Origin: Crocinitomicaceae bacterium
Lineage (GTDB): Bacteria > Bacteroidota > Bacteroidia > Flavobacteriales_D > Crocinitomicaceae
Assembly (NCBI GenBank): GCA_014762645.1
Contig: JABURP010000099.1
Span: forward strand, 1-64,000
Reading direction: 5' to 3'
DNA length: 64,000 bases
Shown: positions 9,094-19,015 of the stretch, in pieces
Layout: each line of letters begins with the position of its first letter
Position numbering within the stretch: position 1 is the first letter of the stretch
The notes under the pieces: generated by a model
What the model saw: the letters and a program-made list of their open reading frames with translations, nothing else
Told to the model about the DNA's origin: nothing
Database searches by the model: none
Position numbers and translations under genes: made by a program

Positions 9094-10251
9094 ATGAGAA
9101 AGGAAACATATTTAATTCGTAGCCAAACAGAACGTTCAAAGCATAAAGAACACTCCGTACCGCTTTATATGACATCATCTTACACCTTTGATGATGCCGA
9201 TCACATGGCAGCATTATTCAATGATGAAGAGGAAGGGTATATCTACAGTAGATATTCAAACCCTAATATCACTGAATTTGTAGATAAAGTGGCGAGGTTG
9301 GAAGGAACAGAAACCGGTTGGGCTACAGGTTCGGGAATGGCCGCCATATTTTCAACCTTTGGAGCATTTTTATCTTCCGGGGATGAAATCTTGTCTTCGC
9401 GATCAGTTTTTGGTTCTACTCACAAACTGTTTACAGAGATTTTTCCCAAATGGGGCATAAAAACCAATTATGTAGCCTTTGATGATATAGATAACTGGGA
9501 ACAGGCGGTAACCCCGTCAACAAAGATCCTTTACCTGGAAACTCCTACCAACCCAGGAGTTGATATAATTGACCTGGAAAAAGCAGGGAAGATTGCCAAA
9601 ACACACAACCTGTTATTTGTTGTAGATAATTGTTTCGCCACTCCCATTAATCAACGACCGGCAGAATTTGGAGCAGATTTAATCATTCATTCGGCAACAA
9701 AATATTTTGATGGACAGGGTAGAACTATGGGGGGAATCATTTTAGGTAGTGAGGAGCATATCAAAACCATTCAGGGATTTGCAAGACATACTGGGCCGGC
9801 ACTCTCGCCTTTTAACGCATGGACACTTTCGAAATCACTGGAAACATTACCAATTAGAATAGAGAGGCATAACCTTAATGCCTTAGAAATTGCAGAAAAA
9901 TTAGAGAAGCATCCGAAGGTCAATTGGGTAAAGTATCCGTTTTTGCCTTCACACCCTCAATTTGAGATTGCTAAAAAACAAATGGATGGAGGAGGGGGCC
10001 TGGTAACCTTTGAGATTAAAGGAGGGCTGCAAGAAGGCAAACGATTCCTGAATTCACTCAAAATGTTGAGTCTAACAGCAAACCTTGGTGATTCGCGATC
10101 AATTGCCACGCATCCTGCAAGTACAACGCACTCCAAACTCACTGAAGCGGACCGGGAGAAAGTTGGTATTTCAGCCGGTTTAATCCGAATTTCAGTGGGT
10201 CTGGAGCACGTAGATGATATCTGGGAGGATATGGAACAAGCCTTAGGTTGA
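9094..10251 (+). CDS. metZ: Cys/Met metabolism PLP-dependent enzyme (O-acyl-homoserine sulfhydrylase-like)
   Basis: YSRYSNPN, LEGTETGWATGSGMAAI, ETPTNP, HSATKYFDGQG PLP-lysine motif, SLGDSRSIATHPASTTH-like motif. Confidence 0.85.
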   Translation: MRKETYLIRSQTERSKHKEHSVPLYMTSSYTFDDADHMAALFNDEEEGYIYSRYSNPNITEFVDKVARLEGTETGWATGSGMAAIFSTFGAFLSSGDEILSSRSVFGSTHKLFTEIFPKWGIKTNYVAFDDIDNWEQAVTPSTKILYLETPTNPGVDIIDLEKAGKIAKTHNLLFVVDNCFATPINQRPAEFGADLIIHSATKYFDGQGRTMGGIILGSEEHIKTIQGFARHTGPALSPFNAWTLSKSLETLPIRIERHNLNALEIAEKLEKHPKVNWVKYPFLPSHPQFEIAKKQMDGGGGLVTFEIKGGLQEGKRFLNSLKMLSLTANLGDSRSIATHPASTTHSKLTEADREKVGISAGLIRISVGLEHVDDIWEDMEQALG

Positions 10252-10569
10252 TAGTTGATTTACTGCTTTATCAAACTTATAAAGTAGGGTCATCAGGTTT
10301 TTAGCTTCCGGAACAGGACTGTGATAGTCATATTGCCGAAAAGCCATTAAACCAACTTGAGATTTTTTTGGAAACTCACCGGTTTGTACAGCTTTTCGAG
10401 CATTCGGAATAAAAACACATTGTAACCAAAGCTCGAAACTTGGTGCTTTAGTATAATGCTCTACTTCAATAGCTTTCGCACTATCATCCCAGAAGTTAAT
10501 CTGCTTCATCTCCTGCTCAATTTGATCAAGGAGATGACTGATTTGTCGTATTTGTTCAATTCTACCCAT
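10243..10569 (-). CDS. YqcC-like family protein
   Basis: Small helical protein with the FELWLQCVFIPNARKAV signature resembling YqcC WLQWVLIPR. Confidence 0.55.
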   Translation of the reverse strand: MGRIEQIRQISHLLDQIEQEMKQINFWDDSAKAIEVEHYTKAPSFELWLQCVFIPNARKAVQTGEFPKKSQVGLMAFRQYDYHSPVPEAKNLMTLLYKFDKAVNQLST

Positions 10570-10590
10570 GCATTACAGGCAACGTTCTTT

Positions 10591-11877
10591 TTAGAATATT
10601 GCATAATTCAAACCAACGCTAAAGGAGTAGTATCTCGGTTGGCTCGTAGGCAAATATCCCCTTTCACTTGAAAGATAGGTCAAATTGTGATTGTTATAAT
10701 CCTCTCTGGCGTTGAAATAGAAACTTCCTTCAAGTCTTAATTTTGGAGAAACGTAGTAATAACTATTCACACCAACAGATACTTTCCTTCCAGTAACACC
10801 ATTAACATGAGAAATGCCACCTAATACACCAGCTCCCAGGTATGTTCGTGTTGTTGGAAACCAGCCAAAGTTATACGCTATGGTGCCAGTAACGGCTGAG
10901 CTACTATCCAAATCAACTGCAGTCATAACTTCAAAATCATGCTGAATGCTGTACGATTGAGGTAGATGATATGAAAACAAATTGAAAACCTGCGGATTAA
11001 AGCTTGCCGTGTCGCTACTTATACCAGACGTGTTTTTACTATAGGTATAATCAAAATTTGCAGCAAAACCAATCTGATTTCTCCAGCCGCTAAGGCGTTG
11101 AACAAGATTATTATATAAATATGCATCCTGGAGTCTGCTGTAGTAGCGAATATCACGAGAAGTAACCAAGCCCATATCACCCATTACTGAATCAATCGCT
11201 TCTAATTGATAAATTCGCCCTAAACGTATATCGTAGAATCGTTTATTCTCAATTTGTGCAATTTTATTCGCAAGCTCTGTTCGTTGTTGCTCATTGAAGT
11301 TCCCGGAAATTCTTCCGGTTTTTAAAAGTAAACGCTCAATGTCCATAGCCTGTCTTCCAAAAGTTACTGGTTCTAATCGGCCATAACCAATGGTTGGAGA
11401 CGCAGACACATTCAAATTTAATTGTGTGGTTTGCAAGCTTATTGAAGTGTCTTTAACCCTGTTATAGTTTTGCGACAATTGCGCATAATTATGGAATCCT
11501 GCAAACCACTGTCCCTTTAGGTACCAGAAATTTTGACTTTGAGCTCTGAGGAGATAGTCATATCCCAGAATATTTACGTCAGAAATAACGTTTTTACTGT
11601 GGCTAAAATCCTGACTAAATAGGGAAGTAACCGATCCCTGATAGCGTTCTTGATTGGAGCGTTGAAAGTAGAATAAATCGTTGGAAAAATATTGTTGATT
11701 GCTCGTAATACTACTTGTTCCACCACCAGATGCCAGGGCGTCAAAATACACATTAAGCCCACGAATTCTAAAATTTGGAGCTTTGTAGTTTTTTAAATAA
11801 TCCTTATCATTTTGAGATAAAGCGGAATAAGAGGTGAATAGGATTATCCCTACCACCAATGCGATCATTTTTTTCAT
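10591..11877 (-). CDS. Putative outer-membrane beta-barrel protein
   Basis: Signal peptide, alternating aromatic/polar strands, C-terminal SVGLNYAIF. Confidence 0.55.
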   Translation of the reverse strand: MKKMIALVVGIILFTSYSALSQNDKDYLKNYKAPNFRIRGLNVYFDALASGGGTSSITSNQQYFSNDLFYFQRSNQERYQGSVTSLFSQDFSHSKNVISDVNILGYDYLLRAQSQNFWYLKGQWFAGFHNYAQLSQNYNRVKDTSISLQTTQLNLNVSASPTIGYGRLEPVTFGRQAMDIERLLLKTGRISGNFNEQQRTELANKIAQIENKRFYDIRLGRIYQLEAIDSVMGDMGLVTSRDIRYYSRLQDAYLYNNLVQRLSGWRNQIGFAANFDYTYSKNTSGISSDTASFNPQVFNLFSYHLPQSYSIQHDFEVMTAVDLDSSSAVTGTIAYNFGWFPTTRTYLGAGVLGGISHVNGVTGRKVSVGVNSYYYVSPKLRLEGSFYFNAREDYNNHNLTYLSSERGYLPTSQPRYYSFSVGLNYAIF

Positions 11878-11983
11878 TGTTACGTAGATTAAAAGATTTA
11901 GACGTGATTTAACAAAAGTTATACCAATCTACAACTATGATTATCGTTGAGTTTGAGGTGGGTTATCTGCTTTGTGCCTAAAC

Positions 11984-13225
11984 CTAGTAACGGATGATTT
12001 TCTGACTTAATCTTTCTTTTTGATCAATCAATACTTCAGCAAGATAAATTCCAGAGTGGAGTAGGGTACCATCTATCTCATACAAAAGCTCGTCACCAAT
12101 GTTGTCTGTTAATTTCTCTGACAAAACGAGTTGACCCCTAATATCAAAGATGTTTATTATGACTTCATTCATGTTTTCACTCTGAATATGTAGTGTGGTG
12201 TTTTGATTAAATGGATTAGGCTGTACTGTAAGAAGTCCATTTGAATTATTGCTAGAATTTAGCCCTACAAAACCGGATGAAACAATCGGGACGTACTGTG
12301 TGTTTTCCAGTATACCGGTATTCATGTCAAAGTATTCGATTGTAATATTTTCATTTCCTTCATAATTAAGCGTGCCTAATACACCGTATCGCTCTCCTGG
12401 AAAAATTAGGACCGTATCTGAATACTCTATATTTGGGAATGGTCTTCCGTCTGAATCGATAATTTGAGTTCCAAAAGTTGATGGTAAAATAACCCGGCAG
12501 CCCTTGAAACCAATATTTGCCAACCTTAAATAATTAACCGCTCCTGCAGAAGTATTTAGCTGCATAGAACTATCCGCTATTTGCTGATCGGATAAACCAT
12601 TTACAAGATAAAACTGAGGTTTATACTCGGGAACAGCAACATAATTCACCATGAGTGAAGTGTCATAAGTATGCAACATAACACTATCGGAGTGCCAGGT
12701 GGTGTCAATTTCACTCATCAGTAAAGACATTGAATTGTCATAATCGTAACCGCCATTCCATGTCGTTTGACTTCCATCTGAAGGATGAACGATTAACAAT
12801 CCATACATTCCAGCCTGAACATGTACTGAAGACACCACATGACAATGATAAAGATAGGTTCCGGCGTGTGGCGCTTTAAAGTAATAAAAGCCATGATCCA
12901 TGTGATAAACCTCGAATGACAAATGAGGAACTCCATCATTTTGCTGATCCACATCCAAGCCATGTAAATGCACAGTGTGTGGTGCGCCCTGAGAAAAATT
13001 CCACAAATCAATTTCAACCGAGTCACCTTCGTAAAATTCTAATGTAGGACCAGGTATTGCGGGATTTTCCATAATTGTTTGCGCGAAGCCCATTACCGGT
13101 ATTGCATTCCCATCCGCTAAGGTTTTTGTTCCTGTGTTTCGCGCTATGAGTAGTTCAGAGGCATCAATTTGAGCAACTCCGTTTGTTAGAGAAAGGGTCA
13201 ATATGGTAACTAGAACATACCTCAT
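11984..13225 (-). CDS. Multicopper oxidase domain protein with T9SS C-terminal sorting domain
   Basis: HTVHLHGLDVD and YHCHVVSSVHVQAGMYG copper motifs; C-terminal VQPNPFNQNTTL...GIYLAEV T9SS domain. Confidence 0.8.
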   Translation of the reverse strand: MRYVLVTILTLSLTNGVAQIDASELLIARNTGTKTLADGNAIPVMGFAQTIMENPAIPGPTLEFYEGDSVEIDLWNFSQGAPHTVHLHGLDVDQQNDGVPHLSFEVYHMDHGFYYFKAPHAGTYLYHCHVVSSVHVQAGMYGLLIVHPSDGSQTTWNGGYDYDNSMSLLMSEIDTTWHSDSVMLHTYDTSLMVNYVAVPEYKPQFYLVNGLSDQQIADSSMQLNTSAGAVNYLRLANIGFKGCRVILPSTFGTQIIDSDGRPFPNIEYSDTVLIFPGERYGVLGTLNYEGNENITIEYFDMNTGILENTQYVPIVSSGFVGLNSSNNSNGLLTVQPNPFNQNTTLHIQSENMNEVIINIFDIRGQLVLSEKLTDNIGDELLYEIDGTLLHSGIYLAEVLIDQKERLSQKIIRY

Positions 13226-14079
13226 TGAATAATCATGGTTAAGAACATGCCGTTGGGGTAAATTCCGCCACCAGTGACAGCAACAAGGTTGTGGTCGTGT
13301 ACCGGATACTCGCCCGTTTTATCTGGTATTAACTCTAAGATTAGACTTTCCATTGGGTAAACCGAAAATGTATCTTTTTCCCGATCAACGTGGGCTGCAT
13401 CTTTACTGGAAAATACAATTCTCAAATGGTAGCCATGAAAATGTATGGAATGAATGCTTTGTCCCGTGTTAGTAACACAAATTCGTAATGTATCGCCAAC
13501 GTTTCCGGTTACTTTCGCCAGTGGATCTGCATTAATTGCAGGATTTGAATTACCGTTTATGGTAAAATATTCCGGGTAATAAGTTGACCAATTAACTGTT
13601 CCGTTGTTTTGGATAGAATCGTTAAATGATAACTGGTGTTCTTTAATGTTCCAGGAAAATATTGATCCGGCAAAATTATCTACCACAATTGGAGTGGACA
13701 AACCAAAATAAGCCATGTCCGGATAATTCAGATGATCATGTAATATATAAATTCCAGTTTGATTAAATTGACACGCAAGGGTAGTAGTAGCACCGGCTCC
13801 TACGGTAGTTGTATAACCAGTTGTGTTTGTGATGTCCACACCATGTGGTTGAGTGTCTGTATTTATAATTGTCAGATAAAGCGAGTCACCGACACCAATA
13901 AAAAGTTGAGTGTTTTGTTGATCAAAAGTTGAACTTGAATTAAATGCCGTGTAGGGCAGGGTATTACTATCAACAGTTGTAAAAAGTCCGTTATTGATGT
14001 ATACAGTATCTTCAACCACAGCGGCTTGCGCCGAAACAACAACCAGACTAAGTAATAACGTCGATAATAACTTTCTCAC
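13222..14079 (-). CDS. Two-cupredoxin-domain multicopper-oxidase-like secreted protein
   Basis: HSIHFHGYHL and VHDHNLVAVTGGGIYPNGM motifs; signal peptide; 4-nt ATGA overlap with the downstream MCO gene. Confidence 0.75.
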   Translation of the reverse strand: MRKLLSTLLLSLVVVSAQAAVVEDTVYINNGLFTTVDSNTLPYTAFNSSSTFDQQNTQLFIGVGDSLYLTIINTDTQPHGVDITNTTGYTTTVGAGATTTLACQFNQTGIYILHDHLNYPDMAYFGLSTPIVVDNFAGSIFSWNIKEHQLSFNDSIQNNGTVNWSTYYPEYFTINGNSNPAINADPLAKVTGNVGDTLRICVTNTGQSIHSIHFHGYHLRIVFSSKDAAHVDREKDTFSVYPMESLILELIPDKTGEYPVHDHNLVAVTGGGIYPNGMFLTMIIQ

Positions 14080-14771
14080 TAACGCTTAATGACTTTTTCA
14101 GTTCTTCGAATTCCTTCAGATGTAGTGAAGCTAACGAAGTAAATTCCTGAAGGTAATTTACTCATATCAACTACTTCTGTTTCGTTTACGGTAACAACGC
14201 CGTTAGCAATTCTGGCACCAACGACATTCAAAATGTCGTATTGAACAGAAGTATTTCCGTTGTTCTTAATATTAAGGTTATCACTGGTTGGATTCGGATA
14301 AGTACTTAGACTTACGATTTCATTTTGGTTAATTCCAACCGAAGAAACATGGTTGAACTCCATGGTTACCGTATCTCCAATGTTATAATCTGTTTGATCA
14401 TAAACATATATTTCAACCACACCAGACCCCGCAATAGCTTCCGGGTTTATGGTTAACTTGAAAAATCCGTAAACACCATTTTGAGCATCATTGGTAGTGA
14501 TACTTTGCATAGTGCCGCTGTTAGGAATTCCAGGGTAACAACCATTGTAATCACACAGTGAATACCACCATCCTGAAGGCAGTGTATTAGACACTAACTC
14601 CCAGGCGTAACTAACTCCGGCTGTGTCATTTACAATATCGATATGACATTCACCATATTGAGAGGTTTGTAATTCTGTAAATACATATTGGCTTGGAGAA
14701 TAGGTAAAATCCTGAGCAGATAAGTTAAAGTTTAACAGAGCTACAAATAATAACGTGTAAAGGTATTTCAT
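14079..14771 (-). CDS. T9SS type A sorting domain-containing secreted protein
   Basis: Signal peptide; STYPNPTSDNLNIKN...LPSGIYFVSF...EKVIKR C-terminal domain. Confidence 0.8.
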   Translation of the reverse strand: MKYLYTLLFVALLNFNLSAQDFTYSPSQYVFTELQTSQYGECHIDIVNDTAGVSYAWELVSNTLPSGWWYSLCDYNGCYPGIPNSGTMQSITTNDAQNGVYGFFKLTINPEAIAGSGVVEIYVYDQTDYNIGDTVTMEFNHVSSVGINQNEIVSLSTYPNPTSDNLNIKNNGNTSVQYDILNVVGARIANGVVTVNETEVVDMSKLPSGIYFVSFTTSEGIRRTEKVIKR

Positions 14772-14967
14772 GTGTTAATTTTTCGGGGTTGATTATTTAT
14801 CTCCGCTAAAATACGGAAAATATGTCTGGCTGGCAATTATTAAAAATTAAGAAATAGCCGAATTATTGGGTTTCTAAGTTGGGTCCACTTGGGAAATAGC
14901 TGGTCCGGACATAATACTATCATTCAAAACTCTGGCTTTTTTGATATCAGTTTTGAGATAACGGTTA

Positions 14968-16668
14968 TTAATTTGTTACTAAAAAACGCTGTGATTGAGT
15001 TATACTTCCCCATTCATTATAAACAAGGAGTTGATACATGCCAGAGCTTAATTCAGGGTAGAGGAGGTGTTCATTTCCCTCATTTAGGTGCTTGCTGTAA
15101 ACAACTTGCCCTGTCATATTTACGACCTTAATTTCTGTTGATGTTTGGTTATTTAAATAAAGGGTGATGACTTCATTAGAAGTTGCCGGGTTGGGGTAAA
15201 TGATAGCTAAATTGTCAGTTTCACATTTTACAACCCTCACAAAACCGCAAAGTTTAGACTCGCCATTATTGTCTACCTCTTTAATAGTATAGTAAACTGT
15301 ACCAATAGCTGGGTTAGGGTCAATGAACGAATAGCTTGTGTTTGTTTGTCCTCCCCGTGCGTTCACACTACCAATGTCCTTGAATTTCTGTCCATCTTCG
15401 GAACGCAAAATGACAAAGTGATCCAAATCAACTTCTACAGCGGTTACCCAATTTAATACTGGGCCATTATTTGTACAGTTTATATCAAAGCTGGTCATTT
15501 CTGCAGGTAGTAAGATTGCTGGATTGCAAAATGTTTGTTCGTTCGATAATCCACCGGTAGCCGCAGTAAACCCAAAGTATGGTGAAGTGGTTCCGAATAG
15601 AGTTGCCGGATCAAAAGAATAGGAAACACTACTGTATATTGTGGATAGCGCCTGATCCAGAACAGATGCCGTGAAGGTTCCTGGTGACCCCGGAGTCCAG
15701 CTAATACGTAATATATGATCAAGTCCGTTTTCTATATTGTAAAGCACTCCACTGTTCAACAGAGGTTCAGCTGTGGGGATAATACGGGCTCCTGGAGACG
15801 TATTGCAAATTGTTCCAGGTGGATTTACAGTACCGTTGAGCCAAATGTCGAGATGGTCGGGTTCAGATCCTCCTGAGCACAAGACTCCTTGATTGTACAT
15901 ATTGGTACCATCATCCCGATCTTCGGTGTTAAGGTAGGTGTCAATCTCAACAATGAGTGAATTTGAGATACCTGATGCTGCAAATCCACCTCCTGAACCT
16001 CCACAAGCACAAATGCCGGCTGGATCATTTTGAATGACAAACGCCAAACCATCTGCACCGCCATCATTGCTGCCAAGGTTTACCGTAAAATCATAAGAGA
16101 ATGAACTGTTGAAATCAAGGGTGGAGTTGGCATCCCAGGCACAACCTGTTTGACCCGCAGTGTTGGCCGTAAGTTGAACGCACTCGTATGGGGAAGGGGA
16201 GGTGGCATCACCTGCCAATGAGTAATCACCAGAAGGTGACAATGAAGAGTTCTTAATGTAAGCCAGGGTTCCGGAATTGCCCGAATTGGAACAATTGTAG
16301 GTCATGATTAAAATGCGGTATGTGCCTGTCGTCGTAGGTGTCCATGTGACTTGTGATTGCAAACTACAAAAATCATCATTGTATCCACCAGCGACGGGTG
16401 AGCCAGAGTTATCGAGTATTGTAATTTGTGTGTCAAAACTGGCCGATCCACCATTGGAGCAGAAGGTAAAGACGTAACTATCGCAGCCTGCAGTTGCTAC
16501 ATCAAAGGTGTAGTAAGTTCCATCAGAAACAGACATGGTTTGATACGTGCTGGTTGGAGCTGGAGCTATTGCTCCACCATTTGTTCCACCTGTGCACTGA
16601 GAGATTGAGTCTGGCATGTACATCCAAACACAAATAATTACCGAGACTATTGTTTTTTTGAGGCTCAT
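14968..16668 (-). CDS. L-type lectin-like T9SS cargo protein
   Basis: DFNSSFSYDFTVNLGSNDGGADGLAFVIQND...IVEIDTYLN legume-lectin-like segment; C-terminal T9SS domain (IYPNPATSNEVITLYL...GMYQLLVYN). Start moved to MSLKKTIVS. Confidence 0.75.
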   Translation of the reverse strand: MSLKKTIVSVIICVWMYMPDSISQCTGGTNGGAIAPAPTSTYQTMSVSDGTYYTFDVATAGCDSYVFTFCSNGGSASFDTQITILDNSGSPVAGGYNDDFCSLQSQVTWTPTTTGTYRILIMTYNCSNSGNSGTLAYIKNSSLSPSGDYSLAGDATSPSPYECVQLTANTAGQTGCAWDANSTLDFNSSFSYDFTVNLGSNDGGADGLAFVIQNDPAGICACGGSGGGFAASGISNSLIVEIDTYLNTEDRDDGTNMYNQGVLCSGGSEPDHLDIWLNGTVNPPGTICNTSPGARIIPTAEPLLNSGVLYNIENGLDHILRISWTPGSPGTFTASVLDQALSTIYSSVSYSFDPATLFGTTSPYFGFTAATGGLSNEQTFCNPAILLPAEMTSFDINCTNNGPVLNWVTAVEVDLDHFVILRSEDGQKFKDIGSVNARGGQTNTSYSFIDPNPAIGTVYYTIKEVDNNGESKLCGFVRVVKCETDNLAIIYPNPATSNEVITLYLNNQTSTEIKVVNMTGQVVYSKHLNEGNEHLLYPELSSGMYQLLVYNEWGSITQSQRFLVTN

Positions 16669-16715
16669 AGCACCAGTTTTTTGATGATATAGCCACAAAT
16701 GTAGTGTATTAAACT

Positions 16716-16870
16716 TTAATCTCAAACGATTTAGGAGAATATAGAAGTTGTCTTGTGTGCAAAAAACATCTATTTTAATTGACTGATTATCAGAACTAAT
16801 CAGTTTTAGGTATGGATATAAATTTTCTTGAAAAGATGTTAATAAAAAAATTAATCTCAAACGATTTAGG
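16716..16870. repeat. 20-bp perfect direct repeat pair TTAATCTCAAACGATTTAGG
   Basis: Copies at 16716-16735 and 16851-16870, 135 bp apart, upstream of the lectin-like gene. Confidence 0.85.
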
Positions 16871-16963
16871 TGTAATTCAACTGAAAATTGGTGAATTATC
16901 GGTTTTTCTGGGTCAATTCAAGCATTTTGATTCGATTTCGTTTTGACTAGCTAAGCCTGTTCG

Positions 16964-18319
16964 TCAAAACTTCACCCCAATGATGCAAACGTCATCAACT
17001 TGCTCTAAATCACCTTTCCATCTTTCAAATTCTTCACGAATTCTGGCTGAATGTTCTGAGATCTCTATTTCCTCAAGACTTTGAAGAAAACGTTTAAATG
17101 GTTTGTATTTGTATTTTTTGCCTTTTTCACCTCCAAACTGATCGGCAAAACCATCTGTGAAAAGGTATACAATATCATTTTGTTGAAGCTCAATCCTAGT
17201 TGTGGTAAAAGGTGACGGTGAATCATAATAACCAATGGGTTCTTTGTCGGGCTTAACCTCATTGAGTTCTCCATTCCGTAGCAGATACATCCCATTGTTT
17301 GCCCCGGAAAAATTCAATTGATTATTCTCTCTGTCAAAGGAGCATAAGCCAATATCCATGCCGTCTTTTACTTTTTGATCTGACCGGTCAAAAGTTTGAA
17401 TTACCAGTTCTCTGGTTTTGTCCAGGATTTGTCCTGGATCGGTTAAATTGTATTCATGCAGCGCCTGGTTCAGAGCATTGTGGCAAACTACAGATACCAT
17501 TGCTCCCGGAACACCATGCCCTGTACAATCAGCAGCAGCAAAGAACACTTTACTTCCTTTATGTTCGATCCAGTAAAAATCACCTGCAACTATGTCTTTT
17601 GGTTGATATAAAACAAATGAATGAGGAAGATACTTTTCCTGAAAAGCCTTTGGCGGAAGTATGGCTTCCTGGATTCGTTTGGCATATTCAATGCTCTGCT
17701 TTACTTCTTCGTTCTTCTCTTCTATAATTTCATTTTTCTGTTCTATCTCCTTTTGGTAGCCAAAAATTTCATTCTTAAATAGTTTGAGAAGGAAATAAGT
17801 GAAAGTAAAGATCATGACAATGTTCAAGGTCTTATATATGACCAACTGATCCGGTGCTATGTAAGCGATAGGAACCACATATTGTTGCGCAACTTCTATC
17901 ACAAAAAACATGACGAAATTGAACAAGAACAACAGGATATAAATCCACTTTTTTCTAAAAAGTATCAAAGGAATGATAGAACTGCAAAATATATAATACT
18001 TGTCGTTACCCGCTTCACCTGCTGCGAACACAGAGAACATGGTAACAATCAACACTGGCATGATGGTGAAGTATATTTTAGCAAATAGGTAATTGAAGAA
18101 CTTGATATTGAAAAAATGAAGAATACAGAGTATAAAAGCTATTGCCAACAGTACTAGATCCTCATAAACGCCAAATGCCGTGACAAAACAAGCAAACATC
18201 AACATGGATGCTGCCATAACAAAGGCCATTGCATTCATGAATCGAAGGTTGCGACTATCCCAGTTCAGGTTTTCGGAATCAATTCCGTGATTAATAATCT
18301 TACTGAACTTAACCATCAT
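16964..18319 (-). CDS. Membrane PP2C/SpoIIE-type serine phosphatase
   Basis: N-terminal TM region, coiled coil, then ILPPKAF...DIVAGDFYWIE...AADCTGHGVPGAMVS...YLFTDGFADQFGG. Confidence 0.88.
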   Translation of the reverse strand: MMVKFSKIINHGIDSENLNWDSRNLRFMNAMAFVMAASMLMFACFVTAFGVYEDLVLLAIAFILCILHFFNIKFFNYLFAKIYFTIMPVLIVTMFSVFAAGEAGNDKYYIFCSSIIPLILFRKKWIYILLFLFNFVMFFVIEVAQQYVVPIAYIAPDQLVIYKTLNIVMIFTFTYFLLKLFKNEIFGYQKEIEQKNEIIEEKNEEVKQSIEYAKRIQEAILPPKAFQEKYLPHSFVLYQPKDIVAGDFYWIEHKGSKVFFAAADCTGHGVPGAMVSVVCHNALNQALHEYNLTDPGQILDKTRELVIQTFDRSDQKVKDGMDIGLCSFDRENNQLNFSGANNGMYLLRNGELNEVKPDKEPIGYYDSPSPFTTTRIELQQNDIVYLFTDGFADQFGGEKGKKYKYKPFKRFLQSLEEIEISEHSARIREEFERWKGDLEQVDDVCIIGVKF

Positions 18320-18426
18320 TGTATTTCCCAGGGGTTTTTCTTGTCAATTCTTTGCTACACAGGTCTACCGTAGTCAAAAAGGCATGTTGTTTCTCGCTCG
18401 GCCTAACTTATGGCTATATATGTTTA

Positions 18427-19014
18427 TTAGCGATACTTATCGTGTAATCCTTTTCCTTCAAGTATCATTGGGATGGCTTTTTCCAAACGGTTGAGTCGTG
18501 TTTTTTCCTGTTTGGCAGACCCAATATGTTCTGAATATTCTTTTTGCTTTCCCGGTGTAAGATCATTGAATTTTGACTGTAAAGTTTTGTCTTTAGCCAA
18601 TGCTTTTTTCAATTCATCCGGCATTTCAACTTTTTTTGATTGTGGCTTCATTTCCTTACCGGCTTTCTGATTCGAAATAGCCTCCTGTACGTAAGATTTG
18701 ATCAACTTAGGATCCATGTCTTCCACAGATTCAAACCGCCATTGCCTTAACGCTTTTGTTGTGCCTTCCTGTGCATTTATGAGAACATTTTTTGGGTCTT
18801 TCAAAAACACACCCTGATAAAACCATAATCCAACATACGATTTGAATGCTCCGATTCCAACAACATTTTTTCCATTAACCGTATATGTTGGTGCTCCCCA
18901 CTTTATCGTTTCTTCCAATTCACATTCTTTTAAAATATCCCGCAGAGTGATCAGTTCTTCTCGTCGGTCCGCATGTGATTCTATGTAGTCCTGTACGGTT
19001 TTCGTTCCTTTCAT
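18427..19014 (-). CDS. YdeI/OmpD-associated (DUF1801-type) family protein
   Basis: TVQDYIESHADRREELITLRDIL, TIKWGAPTYTVNGKNV; C-terminal MPDELKKALAKDKTLQSKFNDLTPGKQKEYSEHIGSAKQEKTRLNRLEKAIPMI. Confidence 0.8.
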   Translation of the reverse strand: MKGTKTVQDYIESHADRREELITLRDILKECELEETIKWGAPTYTVNGKNVVGIGAFKSYVGLWFYQGVFLKDPKNVLINAQEGTTKALRQWRFESVEDMDPKLIKSYVQEAISNQKAGKEMKPQSKKVEMPDELKKALAKDKTLQSKFNDLTPGKQKEYSEHIGSAKQEKTRLNRLEKAIPMILEGKGLHDKYR

Positions 19015-19015
19015 A

